Below, piece after piece: positions 27,054 through 37,692 of a DNA stretch of 64,000 nucleotides. The position numbers and the translations under genes are program-made. The notes under the pieces were generated by a model. It saw only the letters and a program-made list of their open reading frames with translations. It had not been told where the DNA came from and did no database searches. The DNA is from Herbaspirillum huttiense (GTDB lineage Bacteria > Pseudomonadota > Gammaproteobacteria > Burkholderiales > Burkholderiaceae_D), in contig NZ_CP037993.1 in NCBI RefSeq assembly GCF_004367745.1, positions 1,240,001 through 1,304,000 of the forward strand. Reading direction: 5' to 3'. Every line of letters starts with the position of its first letter. Position 1 is the stretch's first letter.

Positions 27054-28082
27054 ATGGCCGAATCCAGGCCCACTGCCGAAGCCATCCTGACCCGCGCCTG
27101 GCAACAGCGAGGTCCGCTGGCCTGCCTGCTGTGGCCGCTGTCGCTGCTCTTTGGCGCGCTCGCAGCGCTGCGCCGCGCGCTCTTCGCGCTGGGCATCAAG
27201 CGCACCGAACGGCTGCCGGTGCCGGTGATCGTGGTGGGCAACGTCTTCGTCGGCGGCACCGGCAAGACCCCCTTTGCGATCTGGCTCATCGAGGCCTTGC
27301 GTGCGGCTGGCCTGCGTCCGGGCGTGATTTCGCGCGGCTATGGCGGCGGTGCCGGGCAGACGCTGGAGGTCAGGGCCGATGCGGCGGCGGCCCAGGTGGG
27401 GGACGAACCCTTGCTGATCGTCCAGCGCACCGGCGTGCCGCTGGTGGTCGGGCGGCGCCGGGCCGAGGCCGGGCGCGCCTTGCTGGCGGCGCATCCTGAG
27501 GTGGACGTGATCATTTCCGACGATGGCTTGCAGCATTACGCGCTGGCGCGTGACATCGAGATCGTGCTGTCCGATGCGCGCGGTGTCGGCAACGGCTGGC
27601 TGCTGCCGGCCGGACCGCTGCGGGAGCCGGCTTCGCGCCGACGGGATTTCTCGGTGGTCAATGTCGGCGCGCAGGGCAGCGCATCCGGCGGCGCGCATGC
27701 CATGCGGCTGCAGGCGGACCAGGCCGTGCAACTGGCCCCGCCCGCTGCGCGCAAGCCGCTGGAGCGGATGGGCGAGGGTGGCGTGCGGCTGGCGGCGGTG
27801 GCCGGGATCGGCAATCCCGGGCGTTTTTTTGCGACGCTGGAAGCGGCGGGTTTGTCCTTTGCGCGCCATCCCTTGCCCGACCATTTTGATTTCGCCATCG
27901 ATCCTTTTGCAGGCCTTGCGGCCGATGTCATCCTGATCACGGAAAAGGATGCAGTAAAATGCAGGGCTATCGAGGCCATCCGAAACGACCCGCGCATCTG
28001 GGTCGTGCCTGTCTCGGCGCGCATCGACGGCGCGCTGGCTGAACATATAGTGGAGAAACTCCGTGAACGCCCGACTGCTTGA
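27054..28082 (+). CDS. lpxK: Tetraacyldisaccharide 4'-kinase
   Basis: The kinase phosphorylates the lipid A precursor at the 4' position at the inner membrane. It has 342 residues. An N-terminal membrane-associated helix is followed by the Walker A-like [22 protein letters not shown] near residue 57 and [17 protein letters not shown] and [22 protein letters not shown], all standard for LpxK. Its 3' end overlaps the Trm112-like gene by 20 bases. Confidence 0.95.
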   Translation: MAESRPTAEAILTRAWQQRGPLACLLWPLSLLFGALAALRRALFALGIKRTERLPVPVIVVGNVFVGGTGKTPFAIWLIEALRAAGLRPGVISRGYGGGAGQTLEVRADAAAAQVGDEPLLIVQRTGVPLVVGRRRAEAGRALLAAHPEVDVIISDDGLQHYALARDIEIVLSDARGVGNGWLLPAGPLREPASRRRDFSVVNVGAQGSASGGAHAMRLQADQAVQLAPPAARKPLERMGEGGVRLAAVAGIGNPGRFFATLEAAGLSFARHPLPDHFDFAIDPFAGLAADVILITEKDAVKCRAIEAIRNDPRIWVVPVSARIDGALAEHIVEKLRERPTA

Positions 28083-28251
28083 TATCCTGGTTTGCCCCAT
28101 CTGCAAGGGCCCGCTGGACTATGACAAAAAAGCCCAGGAACTGATCTGCAAGGCAGACAAGCTGGCTTATCCCATCCGCGATGGCATCCCCATCATGTGG
28201 GCCGATGAAGCGCGCGAACTGACGGCCGTGCCGGCAGCGCCTGCGGCCTGA
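28063..28251 (+). CDS. Trm112/YcaR family small zinc-ribbon-like protein
   Basis: This 62-residue protein starts with GTG inside the end of lpx[42 protein letters not shown] is the YcaR/UPF0434 pattern. The CPIC pair is present, and only one further cysteine (LIC) is seen. It lies between lpxK and kdsB as in many proteobacteria. Its role is not established; Trm112 relatives activate methyltransferases. Confidence 0.9.
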   Translation: MNARLLDILVCPICKGPLDYDKKAQELICKADKLAYPIRDGIPIMWADEARELTAVPAAPAA

Positions 28252-28307
28252 CGCGGGTCCCCGGTCTCTTGATTCCTGATTTCTGCCTTCCTGCTGCGGT
28301 TGATTCC

Positions 28308-29123
28308 ATGACCTTTACCGTCATCATCCCTGCGCGCCTGGCTTCCACGCGCCTGCCCAACAAGCCGCTGGCCGACCTCGGCGGCAAGCCCATGATCGTG
28401 CGCGTGGCCGAGCGGGCCGCGCTGTCCGGGGCCACCCGCATCATCGTGGCCACCGACCACCACGACATCCACGCCGCCTGCGAGCAGCATGGCATCGAAG
28501 TGGCCATGACCCGGGCCGATCACCCCTCCGGCACCGACCGCATCGCCGAAGTGGCCGCCGCGCTGGGGCTCACCGAGGATGAGGTGGTGGTCAACGTGCA
28601 GGGCGATGAACCCCTGATCGATCCGGGCCTGATTGCTGCCACCGCCGCCCACATCAAGGACGGCGTACCCATGGCCACGGCCGCGCACGCCATCGGGACT
28701 GCCGAGGATGCCTTCAATCCCAACGTGGTCAAGGTAGTGCTCAACAAGGACGGCTGCGCCATGTATTTCTCGCGCGCCACGATTCCGTGGCATCGCGATG
28801 CCTTTGCCAGGTCGCGTGAGTCGCTGCCCGACGCCAGCGGTCCCGATCACGCCAATGAATACGTGCCGCTGCGCCATATCGGCCTGTATGCCTACAGCAA
28901 CCGTTTCCTGCAGCTCTACCCGACCCTGGCCCCGGCCCCGCTGGAACGCATCGAGGCGCTGGAGCAATTGCGCGTGCTGTGGCATGGCCACGCCATTGCC
29001 GTGCACGTGACCTCGATGGTGCCCGAAGCCGGGGTGGATACCCCCGAAGACCTGTTGCGCGTGCGCAAGCATTTCGAGGCGCCTCCGGACAGCCCGCTGG
29101 TGCAGACCATCTCCGCGCTCTGA
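28308..29123 (+). CDS. kdsB: 3-deoxy-manno-octulosonate cytidylyltransferase
   Basis: The enzyme makes CMP-Kdo for lipopolysaccharide inner-core synthesis. It has 271 residues from [30 protein letters not shown], the family opening. [10 protein letters not shown] near residue 97, [11 protein letters not shown] and the C-terminal [12 protein letters not shown] are diagnostic. I rejected an in-frame start 13 codons upstream because it adds non-family residues. It lies with lpxK in a lipid A/Kdo operon. Confidence 0.95.
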   Translation: MTFTVIIPARLASTRLPNKPLADLGGKPMIVRVAERAALSGATRIIVATDHHDIHAACEQHGIEVAMTRADHPSGTDRIAEVAAALGLTEDEVVVNVQGDEPLIDPGLIAATAAHIKDGVPMATAAHAIGTAEDAFNPNVVKVVLNKDGCAMYFSRATIPWHRDAFARSRESLPDASGPDHANEYVPLRHIGLYAYSNRFLQLYPTLAPAPLERIEALEQLRVLWHGHAIAVHVTSMVPEAGVDTPEDLLRVRKHFEAPPDSPLVQTISAL

Positions 29124-29146
29124 TCTCTCGTCTGCGTGGCAGGCAT

Positions 29147-29171
29147 GATCCGCCGCAAGGCGGTGCGGATC
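29147..29171 (+). terminator. Hairpin after kdsB
   Basis: GATCCGC / GCGGATC (29147-29153, 29165-29171) encloses a smaller CCGC/GCGG stem. There is no clear T run, so termination strength is uncertain. Confidence 0.45.
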
Positions 29172-29232
29172 GGCTTGCTGTAAGTTCCATGTCAAGCTGA
29201 CACGACACAATCAGAGTCCGGAGACTGCTTAA

Positions 29233-30063
<831 letters not shown>

Positions 30064-30067
30064 AGTG

Positions 30068-30092
30068 AAGCGGACTTCGGTCCGCTTTTTTT
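30068..30092 (+). terminator. Rho-independent terminator after adk
   Basis: AAGCGGAC / GTCCGCTT with a TTCG tetraloop is followed by seven Ts. Confidence 0.93.
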
Positions 30093-30335
30093 ATGCTGTC
30101 GCGCTGGAGGCCATCGGCTCGACAGTCAGCAAAAACTAAGTAAACCGATCACCGGTAGTGACGCCCGCCCGAGGGCGTGGCACCGGCGGCCCGGCAAGGC
30201 ACAACAACTCCAATAAAAAAGGGCGACGCAATTTGCAGGCGCAGTATCGGCCGCGGCGAACCGGAACAGCAGCACCCGGACGGCGTGGCGGATGTTCGTG
30301 ATTGTTGATGAGTCGTGATAACAAAGGAGACGATG

Positions 30336-32375
30336 ATGGCACTTGCCCTGTGGTTTGCCATTGCCTGCGGCATGGTCGCGGTGATCTATGGCCTGGTTTC
30401 TCGGAGCTGGATTCTCAAGCAGGACCCCGGCAACCCCCGCATGCAGGAAATCGCCCTGGCCATTCAGCAGGGCGCGGCGGCCTATCTGGCGCGGCAGTAC
30501 CGCACCATCGCCATGGTGGGGGTAGTGCTGCTGATCCTCATTGCGCTCATTCCTGGTTTGGGATGGCTGACCGCCATCGGCTTCCTGCTGGGGGCGGTGC
30601 TGTCCGGCGCCTGCGGTTTCATCGGGATGAACGTGTCCGTGCGTGCCAATGTGCGTACTGCACAGGCTGCTACGCGCGGCATGAACGAGGCGCTGGGCGT
30701 GGCGTTCCGGGGCGGGGCGATCACCGGGATGCTGGTGGTGGGGCTGGGATTGCTGGGGGTATCGCTGTTCTTCTGGGTCCTTTATGTCTACGGACAGGGA
30801 CGCGCCGCCAGCCTGCACGATGCCATCCAGCCCTTGATCGGACTGGCTTTCGGGGCATCCCTCATCTCTATCTTTGCGCGGCTGGGCGGGGGCATCTTCA
30901 CCAAGGGCGCGGATGTGGGAGCCGACCTGGTGGGCAAGGTCGAGGCCGGCATTCCCGAAGATGATCCGCGCAATCCTGCGGTCATCGCCGACAACGTCGG
31001 GGACAACGTGGGCGATTGCGCCGGCATGGCCGCCGACCTGTTCGAGACCTATGTCGTCACGCTGGTGGCGACCATGCTCCTGGGCAGCCTCATGCTCAAG
31101 GGCCTGGAAACCTTGGCGGTGCTCTATCCGCTGGCGCTGGGCGGGGTGTCGATCCTGGCTTCCATCGTCGGTTGCGCGATGGTCAAGGCGCAGCCGGGCA
31201 AGAAGATCATGTCGGCGCTCTATACCGGGCTTTGGTGGTCGGCTGGCTTGTCGCTGGTCGGCTTTGCGGCGGTCACCTGGCTGCTGTTGCCGCCTGAACT
31301 GCGCGTGCCGCTGATGGGCGCGGCCGTGGTGGGCATCGTGCTCACCGGCCTCATGGTCTACATCACCGAGTACTACACCGGCACCGACTTCAAGCCGGTG
31401 CGCCATATCGCCGAAGCCTCCACCACCGGACATGGCACCAATATCATCGCCGGTCTCGGGGTGTCGATGAAGTCCACCGCGTATCCCGTGCTGGCGGTGT
31501 GCGCGGCGATCCTGGCGTCGTACTGGCTGGCAGGCCTGTACGGGATTGCGATTGCGGCGACTTCCATGCTGTCCATGGCCGGTATCGTGGTGGCGCTGGA
31601 CGCCTATGGGCCCATCACCGACAACGCGGGCGGTATCGCAGAGATGTCGGGTTTGCCCGATTCGGTGCGCGCCATCACCGATCCGCTCGATGCCGTGGGC
31701 AATACCACCAAGGCGGTCACCAAGGGCTATGCGATCGGCTCGGCAGGCCTGGCCGCACTGGTGCTGTTTGCCGATTACACGCATGCGCTGGAGTCCGTCG
31801 GCAAGACCGCCAGCTTCGACTTGTCCAGCCCGGCGGTGATCATCGGGCTCTTCATCGGCGGGCTGATCCCCTATCTGTTCGGTGCCATGGCGATGGAAGC
31901 GGTGGGACGCGCGGCCGGTGCGGTGGTGGTGGAAGTGCGTCGCCAGTTCCGCGACATCCCCGGCATCATGGATGGCAGCGGGCGTCCCGAGTATGACCGC
32001 GCGGTGGACATGCTGACCTCTTCTGCCATCCGTGAAATGATCCTGCCGTCGCTGCTGCCGGTGATCGTGCCGATCCTGGTCGGGCTGCTGCTGGGGCCGT
32101 CGGCGCTCGGGGGGCTCCTGATGGGGACCATCGTCACCGGGCTCTTCGTGGCCATCTCGATGACCACCGGCGGCGGCGCCTGGGACAACGCCAAGAAATA
32201 CATCGAGGACGGCCACCATGGCGGCAAGGGATCGGATGCCCACAAGGCCGCCGTCACCGGCGACACCGTGGGCGATCCCTACAAGGATACGGCCGGGCCC
32301 GCCGTCAATCCGCTCATCAAGATCATCAACATCGTGGCGCTGCTGCTGGTGCCCTTGCTGCCGACGGTCGCCTGA
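30336..32375 (+). CDS. hppA: Membrane-bound proton-pumping inorganic pyrophosphatase, K+-independent type
   Basis: This is a 679-residue integral membrane pump, about 16 helices, that couples pyrophosphate hydrolysis to proton export. Substrate-site motifs are intact: [45 protein letters not shown] near residues 200-245 and a C-terminal [22 protein letters not shown]. The stretch [10 protein letters not shown] has lysine where K+-dependent enzymes have alanine, marking the K+-independent class. The start at 30336 gives the best spacing from AAAGGAG; the ATG three bases earlier and a GTG at 30315 are in frame. Confidence 0.94.
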   Translation: MALALWFAIACGMVAVIYGLVSRSWILKQDPGNPRMQEIALAIQQGAAAYLARQYRTIAMVGVVLLILIALIPGLGWLTAIGFLLGAVLSGACGFIGMNVSVRANVRTAQAATRGMNEALGVAFRGGAITGMLVVGLGLLGVSLFFWVLYVYGQGRAASLHDAIQPLIGLAFGASLISIFARLGGGIFTKGADVGADLVGKVEAGIPEDDPRNPAVIADNVGDNVGDCAGMAADLFETYVVTLVATMLLGSLMLKGLETLAVLYPLALGGVSILASIVGCAMVKAQPGKKIMSALYTGLWWSAGLSLVGFAAVTWLLLPPELRVPLMGAAVVGIVLTGLMVYITEYYTGTDFKPVRHIAEASTTGHGTNIIAGLGVSMKSTAYPVLAVCAAILASYWLAGLYGIAIAATSMLSMAGIVVALDAYGPITDNAGGIAEMSGLPDSVRAITDPLDAVGNTTKAVTKGYAIGSAGLAALVLFADYTHALESVGKTASFDLSSPAVIIGLFIGGLIPYLFGAMAMEAVGRAAGAVVVEVRRQFRDIPGIMDGSGRPEYDRAVDMLTSSAIREMILPSLLPVIVPILVGLLLGPSALGGLLMGTIVTGLFVAISMTTGGGAWDNAKKYIEDGHHGGKGSDAHKAAVTGDTVGDPYKDTAGPAVNPLIKIINIVALLLVPLLPTVA

Positions 32376-32399
32376 CCCGATCTGACGGCAGCCCTGATT

Positions 32400-32431
32400 G
32401 TCGCCGCACGGATAGTCTGCCGTGCGGCGAC
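32400..32431 (+). terminator. Strong hairpin after hppA
   Basis: GTCGCCGCACGG / CCGTGCGGCGAC is a 12-base perfect stem with an eight-base loop. No T run follows, so it may protect the 3' end or act with Rho. Confidence 0.5.
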
Positions 32432-32580
32432 CTGCGCATAATCCCCGCACCGCGAAGGGAAAGCCTGCATTGCCAGGCTGGCCGATTCGTCAAATAATGC
32501 GCCCTGATGTATCCCATCATCATTGGCTCGCCGGCCAGGCCATCCGCCTGGCTGCGCGCAGATAAAAAACAGGAGACTCC

Positions 32581-33339
32581 ATGCGTATCGAAGGAAATGT
32601 ATTCATCGTCACCGGCGCAGCATCCGGTCTGGGTGCGGCCACTGCCCGCATGATCGCCGCCGCTGGTGGCAAGCCGGTGCTGGCCGATCTCAACGAGGAG
32701 GCTGGCAGTGCGCTGGCCCGCGAACTGGGCGGCGTCTTCGTGCGCTGCGATGTCAGTTCGGAAGACGATGCCCAGGCCGTGGTGCGTGCCGCGCAAGCGG
32801 CCGGCAGCCTGCGCGGACTGGTCAATTGCGCCGGCATCGCCCCGGCCGAGAAGCTGGTCGGCAAGAACGGCCCGCACAGCATGGCGCTGTTCATGAAGAC
32901 GCTCAACATCAACCTGGTCGGCAGCTTCAACATGGCCCGCTTTGCAGCCGATGCCATGGCCAGGACCGAGGCACAGGAAGAAGGCGAGCGCGGCATCATC
33001 ATCCACACCGCCTCGGTGGCGGCCTACGATGGCCAGATCGGCCAGACGGCCTATTCGGCTTCCAAGGGGGCCATCGTCGCCATGACCCTGCCCATGGCGC
33101 GGGACCTCTCGCGCAGCGGCATCCGTGTCATGACCATTGCCCCGGGTATCTTCGAGACCCCCATGATGCTGGCCATGCCGCAGGAAGTGCGCGATTCGCT
33201 GGGGCAGGCGGTCCCTTTCCCGCCGCGCCTGGGCCGTGCCACCGAATACGCACAGCTGGCCCGGACCATCATCGAGAACGTGATGTTGAACGGCGAGACC
33301 ATCCGCCTCGATGGTGCCATCCGCATGCAGCCCAAATAG
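32581..33339 (+). CDS. Short-chain dehydrogenase/reductase, 3-hydroxyacyl-CoA dehydrogenase type II-like
   Basis: The 252-residue NAD-binding enzyme has the cofactor motif TGAASGLG near residue 12, NCAGIAPA near 81, a catalytic Ser in HTASVAAYDG and YSASK (Tyr and Lys). The C-terminal GRATEYAQLARTIIENVMLNGETIRLDGAIRMQPK and the ETPMM stretch strongly resemble 17-beta-HSD10/type II 3-hydroxyacyl-CoA dehydrogenases. It follows CAGGAGACTCC. It probably works in fatty or branched-chain acyl-CoA breakdown. Confidence 0.9.
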   Translation: MRIEGNVFIVTGAASGLGAATARMIAAAGGKPVLADLNEEAGSALARELGGVFVRCDVSSEDDAQAVVRAAQAAGSLRGLVNCAGIAPAEKLVGKNGPHSMALFMKTLNINLVGSFNMARFAADAMARTEAQEEGERGIIIHTASVAAYDGQIGQTAYSASKGAIVAMTLPMARDLSRSGIRVMTIAPGIFETPMMLAMPQEVRDSLGQAVPFPPRLGRATEYAQLARTIIENVMLNGETIRLDGAIRMQPK

Positions 33340-33399
33340 ACGGCATTTGCCTGCCAATTCTCTTGTCCACGGCGAGGGGGCTACTGATAAGCTCCCCTC

Positions 33400-34605
33400 A
33401 TGGAGACCATGGAACACAAAACAGGCTTGATCCTGACCGGCGGCGGCGCACGGGCGGCTTACCAGGTGGGTGTGCTCAACGCCCTCTCGATGATCCTGCT
33501 CGAAGCCGGCTGGCCGGTGCACAGCAATCCCTTCCCCATCATCTGCGGCACCTCGGCCGGGGCCATCAACGGCACCGCCCTGGCCTGCCGGGCGGACGAC
33601 TTCGGCGAAGCCGTGCGCGAGCTGATGGCGGTGTGGAGCAATTTCCAGGTGGAGCAGGTGTACCGCGCCGATTCGCTGGGCGTGATCCGCTCGGGGGCGC
33701 GCTGGCTGTCGCTGTTCTCCTTCGGCTGGCTGCTGCGCAAGTGGCGCGCCAATCCACCCAATTCCCTGCTGGACAACACCCCGCTGGTGAGCATGCTGCA
33801 TCGCCTGCTGGACCTGCCACGGCTGGATGCCGCCCTGGCCGAAGGGCAGTTGCATGCGCTGGCGGTGACCGCCTCGTCCTACACCAGCGGCCAGCACATC
33901 ACCTTCTACCAGTGCGCGCAAGAGATCGAACCGTGGCGACGCACCCAGCGCCTGGCCATGCGCGACCAGATCGGCATCGATCATTTGCTGGCTTCGTCCG
34001 CCATTCCCTTCATCTTTCCGGCCATTCCGGTGTACATCGATGGCCGTTGCGAGTATTGCGGCGATGGCTCGATGCGCCAGATCGCCCCGATTTCCCCGGC
34101 CATCCACCTCGGTGCCACCAAGGTCCTCATCATCGGTGCCGGACGCATGGGCGAGAAGGGCGAGCAGGCCCCGACCAATACGCCGCATTACCCCAGCCTG
34201 GCGCAGGTGGCCGGGCATGCGATGTCGGGCATTTTCCTCGACGGCTTGTCGGCCGACATCGAACGCATCAACCGGGTCAACCAGACCTTGTCGGTGCTGA
34301 ACGAGGAGCAGCGCCGGCATACGCCCCTGAAACCCATCCGTACCCTGGTGATCTCGCCCTCGCAGCGCATCGACAGCATCGCCAGCCGCCACGTCGGCAG
34401 TCTGCCGCGCCCGATCCGCACCATGCTGGGTGGCATCGGGGCCACCGAGGCGCGCGGCTCGGCACTGGCGTCCTATCTGCTGTTTGAACAAAGCTTCACA
34501 CGCGAGCTGATCGCCCTGGGCGAAAGCGATACCTACGCCAAGCGCGAGGAGGTGCTGGCCTTTTTTGAACCGGATACCGCCCAGCTGCTCCAAGCCTCTG
34601 CCTGA
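33400..34605 (+). CDS. Patatin-like phospholipase family protein
   Basis: The protein has 401 residues. TGLILTGGGARAAYQVGVLNAL (oxyanion hole), the nucleophile elbow GTSAGAING with Ser52, and DGS near residue 222 supply the Ser-Asp dyad of patatin-type lipid acyl hydrolases. The C-terminal 150 residues are less conserved but recur in bacterial patatins of this length. There is no signal peptide, so action is probably cytoplasmic or at the inner membrane. ATGs at 33400 and 33409 are both possible starts. Confidence 0.88.
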   Translation: METMEHKTGLILTGGGARAAYQVGVLNALSMILLEAGWPVHSNPFPIICGTSAGAINGTALACRADDFGEAVRELMAVWSNFQVEQVYRADSLGVIRSGARWLSLFSFGWLLRKWRANPPNSLLDNTPLVSMLHRLLDLPRLDAALAEGQLHALAVTASSYTSGQHITFYQCAQEIEPWRRTQRLAMRDQIGIDHLLASSAIPFIFPAIPVYIDGRCEYCGDGSMRQIAPISPAIHLGATKVLIIGAGRMGEKGEQAPTNTPHYPSLAQVAGHAMSGIFLDGLSADIERINRVNQTLSVLNEEQRRHTPLKPIRTLVISPSQRIDSIASRHVGSLPRPIRTMLGGIGATEARGSALASYLLFEQSFTRELIALGESDTYAKREEVLAFFEPDTAQLLQASA

Positions 34606-34715
34606 TTTGCTGCCGGTCAAGTTCCTGGCCTGCCGTGGTTGCCTAGCCGAAAGCAACGCGTTAATCTACCGAGTGCTGTTGCCATTCATTGACAAAATTG
34701 CAATTAACAGAATCA

Positions 34716-35126
34716 ATGCAGACGATGCAGATGCGAGCCCGCTTCATTTCTTCCTTCTTCACCCGTTACTGGCTGGTGCTGCTGACGGCCCTGATGCTGT
34801 CCGTCCCGGTGCAAGCCAAGGGGCCGGTGCCGGGCAACTTGCCGGAGGTCAATCTTGACCAGCTGCCGCGCGAAGCCCAGCAGACCATGGCCCTGATCCG
34901 TCAGGGTGGGCCCTTCCCGTATGAAAAGGATGGTGCAGTCTTCGGCAACTATGAAGGGGTTTTGCCCAAGCAAAAGCGCGGGTATTATCGCGAATACACG
35001 GTCAAGACGCCGCGCGCCCGCAATCGCGGGGCCCGTCGCATCGTCAGCGGGGGAGAACCGGCCACGTCGGGCGAATACTATTACACCAGTGACCATTACA
35101 AGACCTTCCGCCGGATACGCGACTGA
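34716..35126 (+). CDS. Secreted guanyl-specific ribonuclease of the barnase family
   Basis: The protein has about 136 residues. A signal peptide (FFTRYWLVLLTALMLSVPVQAKG) is followed by a barnase/RNase Sa-type domain. Counting from 34716, Glu93 in YYREYTVKT, Arg107/108 in GARRIV and His127 in TSDHYKTF correspond to the catalytic Glu, Arg and His, and VFGNYEGVLP is the substrate loop. ATGs at 34725 and 34731 are alternative starts; no strong ribosome binding site is seen. The cytoplasmic inhibitor is encoded 131 bases downstream. Confidence 0.85.
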   Translation: MQTMQMRARFISSFFTRYWLVLLTALMLSVPVQAKGPVPGNLPEVNLDQLPREAQQTMALIRQGGPFPYEKDGAVFGNYEGVLPKQKRGYYREYTVKTPRARNRGARRIVSGGEPATSGEYYYTSDHYKTFRRIRD

Positions 35127-35257
35127 TCTTGTACAGCGCAGGGCAGGGCGCGCGAGTTCTGTTGCAGCAAGCCACACAGCAGGCCAGCCATCACCATCAC
35201 GACAATTACGACAACCACGACAGCCACACAGCCCCGCCTATGAATACTGAAGGCAAA

Positions 35258-35656
35258 ATGAGTTTGTTCAAAACGGTGCCGCCCAATATCGTGCAATCGA
35301 TCCGCGCCTTCCGCGTGACCGAGCTGCAGCAGGAGGCCGCGCACCTGCAGCAGCACTTTCTCTATGCCTATTGCGCCGAGGCCGTGACCAAGCAGCAGGT
35401 GCTGACCACCATTGCCACCGCCTTCCAGTTTCCCCGGCACTTCGGCAAGAACTTCGATGCCCTGCATGACTGCCTGACCGACCTGACCCACAAGGCCGGC
35501 AAGCAGATCGGTTTCGTCGTGGTGCTGGAGCAACTGCCCAACACCCAGAAATTCGACAAGGAAGCGCGCGAGACCTTGCTCGACGTCTTCCGCGATGCGG
35601 CCGATTACTGGGCTGAGAAGAAAGTGCCGTTCCGCGTTTTCTATTCCTTCCAGTAA
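35258..35656 (+). CDS. Barstar-family ribonuclease inhibitor
   Basis: The protein has 132 residues from MSLFKTVPPN, chosen because GAAGG lies seven bases upstream. FQFPRHFGKNFDALHDCLTDL near residues 56-76 is the barstar binding helix and loop. FVVVLEQLPNTQKFDKEARETLLDVFRDAADYW completes the fold. It has no signal peptide, so it should neutralise the neighbouring RNase inside the cell before export. In-frame starts at 35240 and upstream would add a His/Asn-rich tail. Confidence 0.9.
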   Translation: MSLFKTVPPNIVQSIRAFRVTELQQEAAHLQQHFLYAYCAEAVTKQQVLTTIATAFQFPRHFGKNFDALHDCLTDLTHKAGKQIGFVVVLEQLPNTQKFDKEARETLLDVFRDAADYWAEKKVPFRVFYSFQ

Positions 35657-35756
35657 ATTTTCTTCACATTTTGATAAACCTTTTACGCCACGCCGGATCT
35701 TTCACATCGTGAAAACCGGCGGCGGAGGGGCTGTCAGCAGGTACAATGCGCACACC

Positions 35757-36368
35757 ATGAGAAGCATTGTCATCCTGATTTCCGGACGAGGCAGCAATAT
35801 GGAAGCCATCGTCCGCGCTGCACAGGCCGAGCGGTGGCCTGCCCGAATCGCCGCCGTCATCAGCAACCGCGCCGACGCCAGCGGCCTCGAATTCGCCGCC
35901 AGCCACGGCATCGCCACGGCCGTCGTGGCCAACCGCGACTATCCTACGCGCGACCAGTTCGATGCCGCCCTGCGCGAGCAGATCGACGCGTTCGCGCCGG
36001 ACCTGGTGGTGCTGGCCGGCTTCATGCGGATCCTGACGGCGCCGTTCGTCAATCATTACCAGGGCCGCATGCTCAATATCCACCCGTCGCTGTTGCCCAG
36101 TTTCCCCGGGTTGGCGACGCACCGGCAGGCACTGGCGGCTGGTGTGAAGCTGCATGGCGCGACCGTGCATTTCGTCACGCCCGACCTCGACCACGGCCCC
36201 ATCGTGGCGCAGGCCGCCGTGCCGGTGCTGGAAGAGGACAGCGAGGAGACGCTCGCCGAGCGTGTCCTGGAACAGGAACATGTGATCTATCCCCGCGCCG
36301 TGCGCTGGTTCGTGCAAGGCCGTCTGGCACTGGACGGCGCGCGCGTGCGCCTGGCCGCCGAAGCCTGA
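35757..36368 (+). CDS. purN: Phosphoribosylglycinamide formyltransferase
   Basis: This enzyme catalyses the third step of purine synthesis, using 10-formyl-tetrahydrofolate. It has 203 residues from MRSIVILISGRGSNMEAIV. The formyltransferase active site shows LAGFMRILTAPFV, MLNIHPSLLPSFPGLATHRQAL (Asn and His) and TVHFVTPDLDHGPIVAQAAVPV. A TACAAT box at 35742-35747 lies only nine bases before the ATG and no ribosome binding site is visible, so the message may have almost no leader. Confidence 0.95.
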   Translation: MRSIVILISGRGSNMEAIVRAAQAERWPARIAAVISNRADASGLEFAASHGIATAVVANRDYPTRDQFDAALREQIDAFAPDLVVLAGFMRILTAPFVNHYQGRMLNIHPSLLPSFPGLATHRQALAAGVKLHGATVHFVTPDLDHGPIVAQAAVPVLEEDSEETLAERVLEQEHVIYPRAVRWFVQGRLALDGARVRLAAEA

Positions 36369-36429
36369 GGCGCAACGAGCCAACGCTGCCGCGCAACCCT
36401 TATCTTGAATTGAAATTGAAGGACCTAGC

Positions 36430-37692
36430 ATGAGATTGCCTCCCGCGATCATCCCCCATACCGAAGAACTGCTGCGCGAAGTGCTGCGCTTCACCGGCCC
36501 GGCCGACGTCACCCTGTCGCGCTACTTCCGCGACAATCCGCGACTGGGCAGCCGTGAGCGCGGCGTGATCGCTGAAGCGGTTTACGGGCTGCTGCGCAAC
36601 AAGACGGTCCTGACCAACTTCGCCGAATCCGGCAGTGGCCCGATGATGCGCCGCCTGGCCCTGCTGGGTCTGGCCGATGCGGTCGGTGCCGAATCCATCG
36701 CCGGCCTGCAGGAAGGCGAAGCCGAGTGGCTGGAGCGTGTGGCCCAGATCGACCGCACCCAGCTGGCCCCCCAGATGCGCAGCAACCTGCCGCCCTGGCT
36801 GTGGGAAAAGCTGGTCGCCCGCATGGGCGAGGAAGCCACCCTGCAACTGGCTGATGCCATGAACCGTCCGGCACCGCTGGACCTGCGCGTCAATGCCCTC
36901 AAGGCCGACCGCGATACCGTCATCGCCGAACTGGCCAAGGCCCCGGTGGCCTGCGAACCGACCCCGTATTCCCCGTTGGGCCTGCGAGTGTTCAAGAAGC
37001 CGGCCCTGCAGAACCTGCCGCTGTTCAAGGACGGTGCCATCGAAGTGCAGGATGAAGGCAGCCAGCTGCTGGCCCAGATCGTCGGTGCCAAGCGCGGCGA
37101 GATGGTGGTCGATTTCTGTGCCGGTGCCGGTGGCAAGACACTGGCACTGGGCGCGCTGATGCGCAATACCGGCCGTCTGTATGCCTTCGACGTGTCCGAA
37201 AAGCGCCTGGCCAAGCTGAAACCCCGCCTGGCGCGCAGTGGCCTCTCCAACGTGCATCCGGTGGTGATCGCCCATGAGAACGACGCCAAGGTCAAGCGCC
37301 TGGCCGGCAAGCTCGATCGCGTGCTGGTGGATGCCCCTTGCAGCGGCCTGGGTACCCTGCGCCGCAATCCCGACATGAAGTGGCGCCAGAGCGTGGAAAC
37401 CCTCACCGAGATGCGCGCCAAGCAAGGCTCGATTCTCGCCAGCGCCGCGCGCCTGGTGCGTCCGGGCGGCCGCCTGGTGTATGGCACCTGCAGCTTCCTG
37501 GAAGAAGAGAACGATGAAGTCATCGCCGACTTCCTGGCCTCGCATCCCGACTTCACGCTGCGCCCCATGAGCGAAGTGCTGGCCGAGCAGAAGATTGCGC
37601 TGGATACCGGCGACTACCTGAAGCTGCTGCCGCACCAGCACCAGACGGACGGTTTCTTCGCGGCCGTCCTGGAGCGTCGCGCTGCTGCATGA
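36430..37692 (+). CDS. RsmB/NOP-family RNA (cytosine-5) methyltransferase
   Basis: The 420-residue methyltransferase uses S-adenosylmethionine. VVDFCAGAGGKTLALGALM near residue 235 binds the cofactor. VDAPCSGLGTLRRNPDMKW and YGTCSFLEEENDEV carry the two cysteines of the m5C mechanism. The N-terminal 130 residues are NusB-like helical. The family includes RsmB (16S C967), which usually also carries a NusB domain; the exact RNA target cannot be read from sequence. The last four bases overlap the next gene. Confidence 0.9.
   Translation: MRLPPAIIPHTEELLREVLRFTGPADVTLSRYFRDNPRLGSRERGVIAEAVYGLLRNKTVLTNFAESGSGPMMRRLALLGLADAVGAESIAGLQEGEAEWLERVAQIDRTQLAPQMRSNLPPWLWEKLVARMGEEATLQLADAMNRPAPLDLRVNALKADRDTVIAELAKAPVACEPTPYSPLGLRVFKKPALQNLPLFKDGAIEVQDEGSQLLAQIVGAKRGEMVVDFCAGAGGKTLALGALMRNTGRLYAFDVSEKRLAKLKPRLARSGLSNVHPVVIAHENDAKVKRLAGKLDRVLVDAPCSGLGTLRRNPDMKWRQSVETLTEMRAKQGSILASAARLVRPGGRLVYGTCSFLEEENDEVIADFLASHPDFTLRPMSEVLAEQKIALDTGDYLKLLPHQHQTDGFFAAVLERRAAA

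Noticed and set aside
30126..32450. A 774-codon leftward open frame opposite the pyrophosphatase gene
   Set aside because: It is an antisense shadow of a highly conserved membrane pump, with low-complexity His/Arg/Gly content.
33876..33890. A further GTCCTACA copy of the stress promoter element
   Set aside because: It lies inside the patatin coding sequence with no matching -10 part upstream of a gene, so it is probably chance.
32326..34656. A 776-codon leftward open frame opposite the SDR and patatin genes
   Set aside because: It spans two unrelated genes on the other strand and has no recognisable domain.
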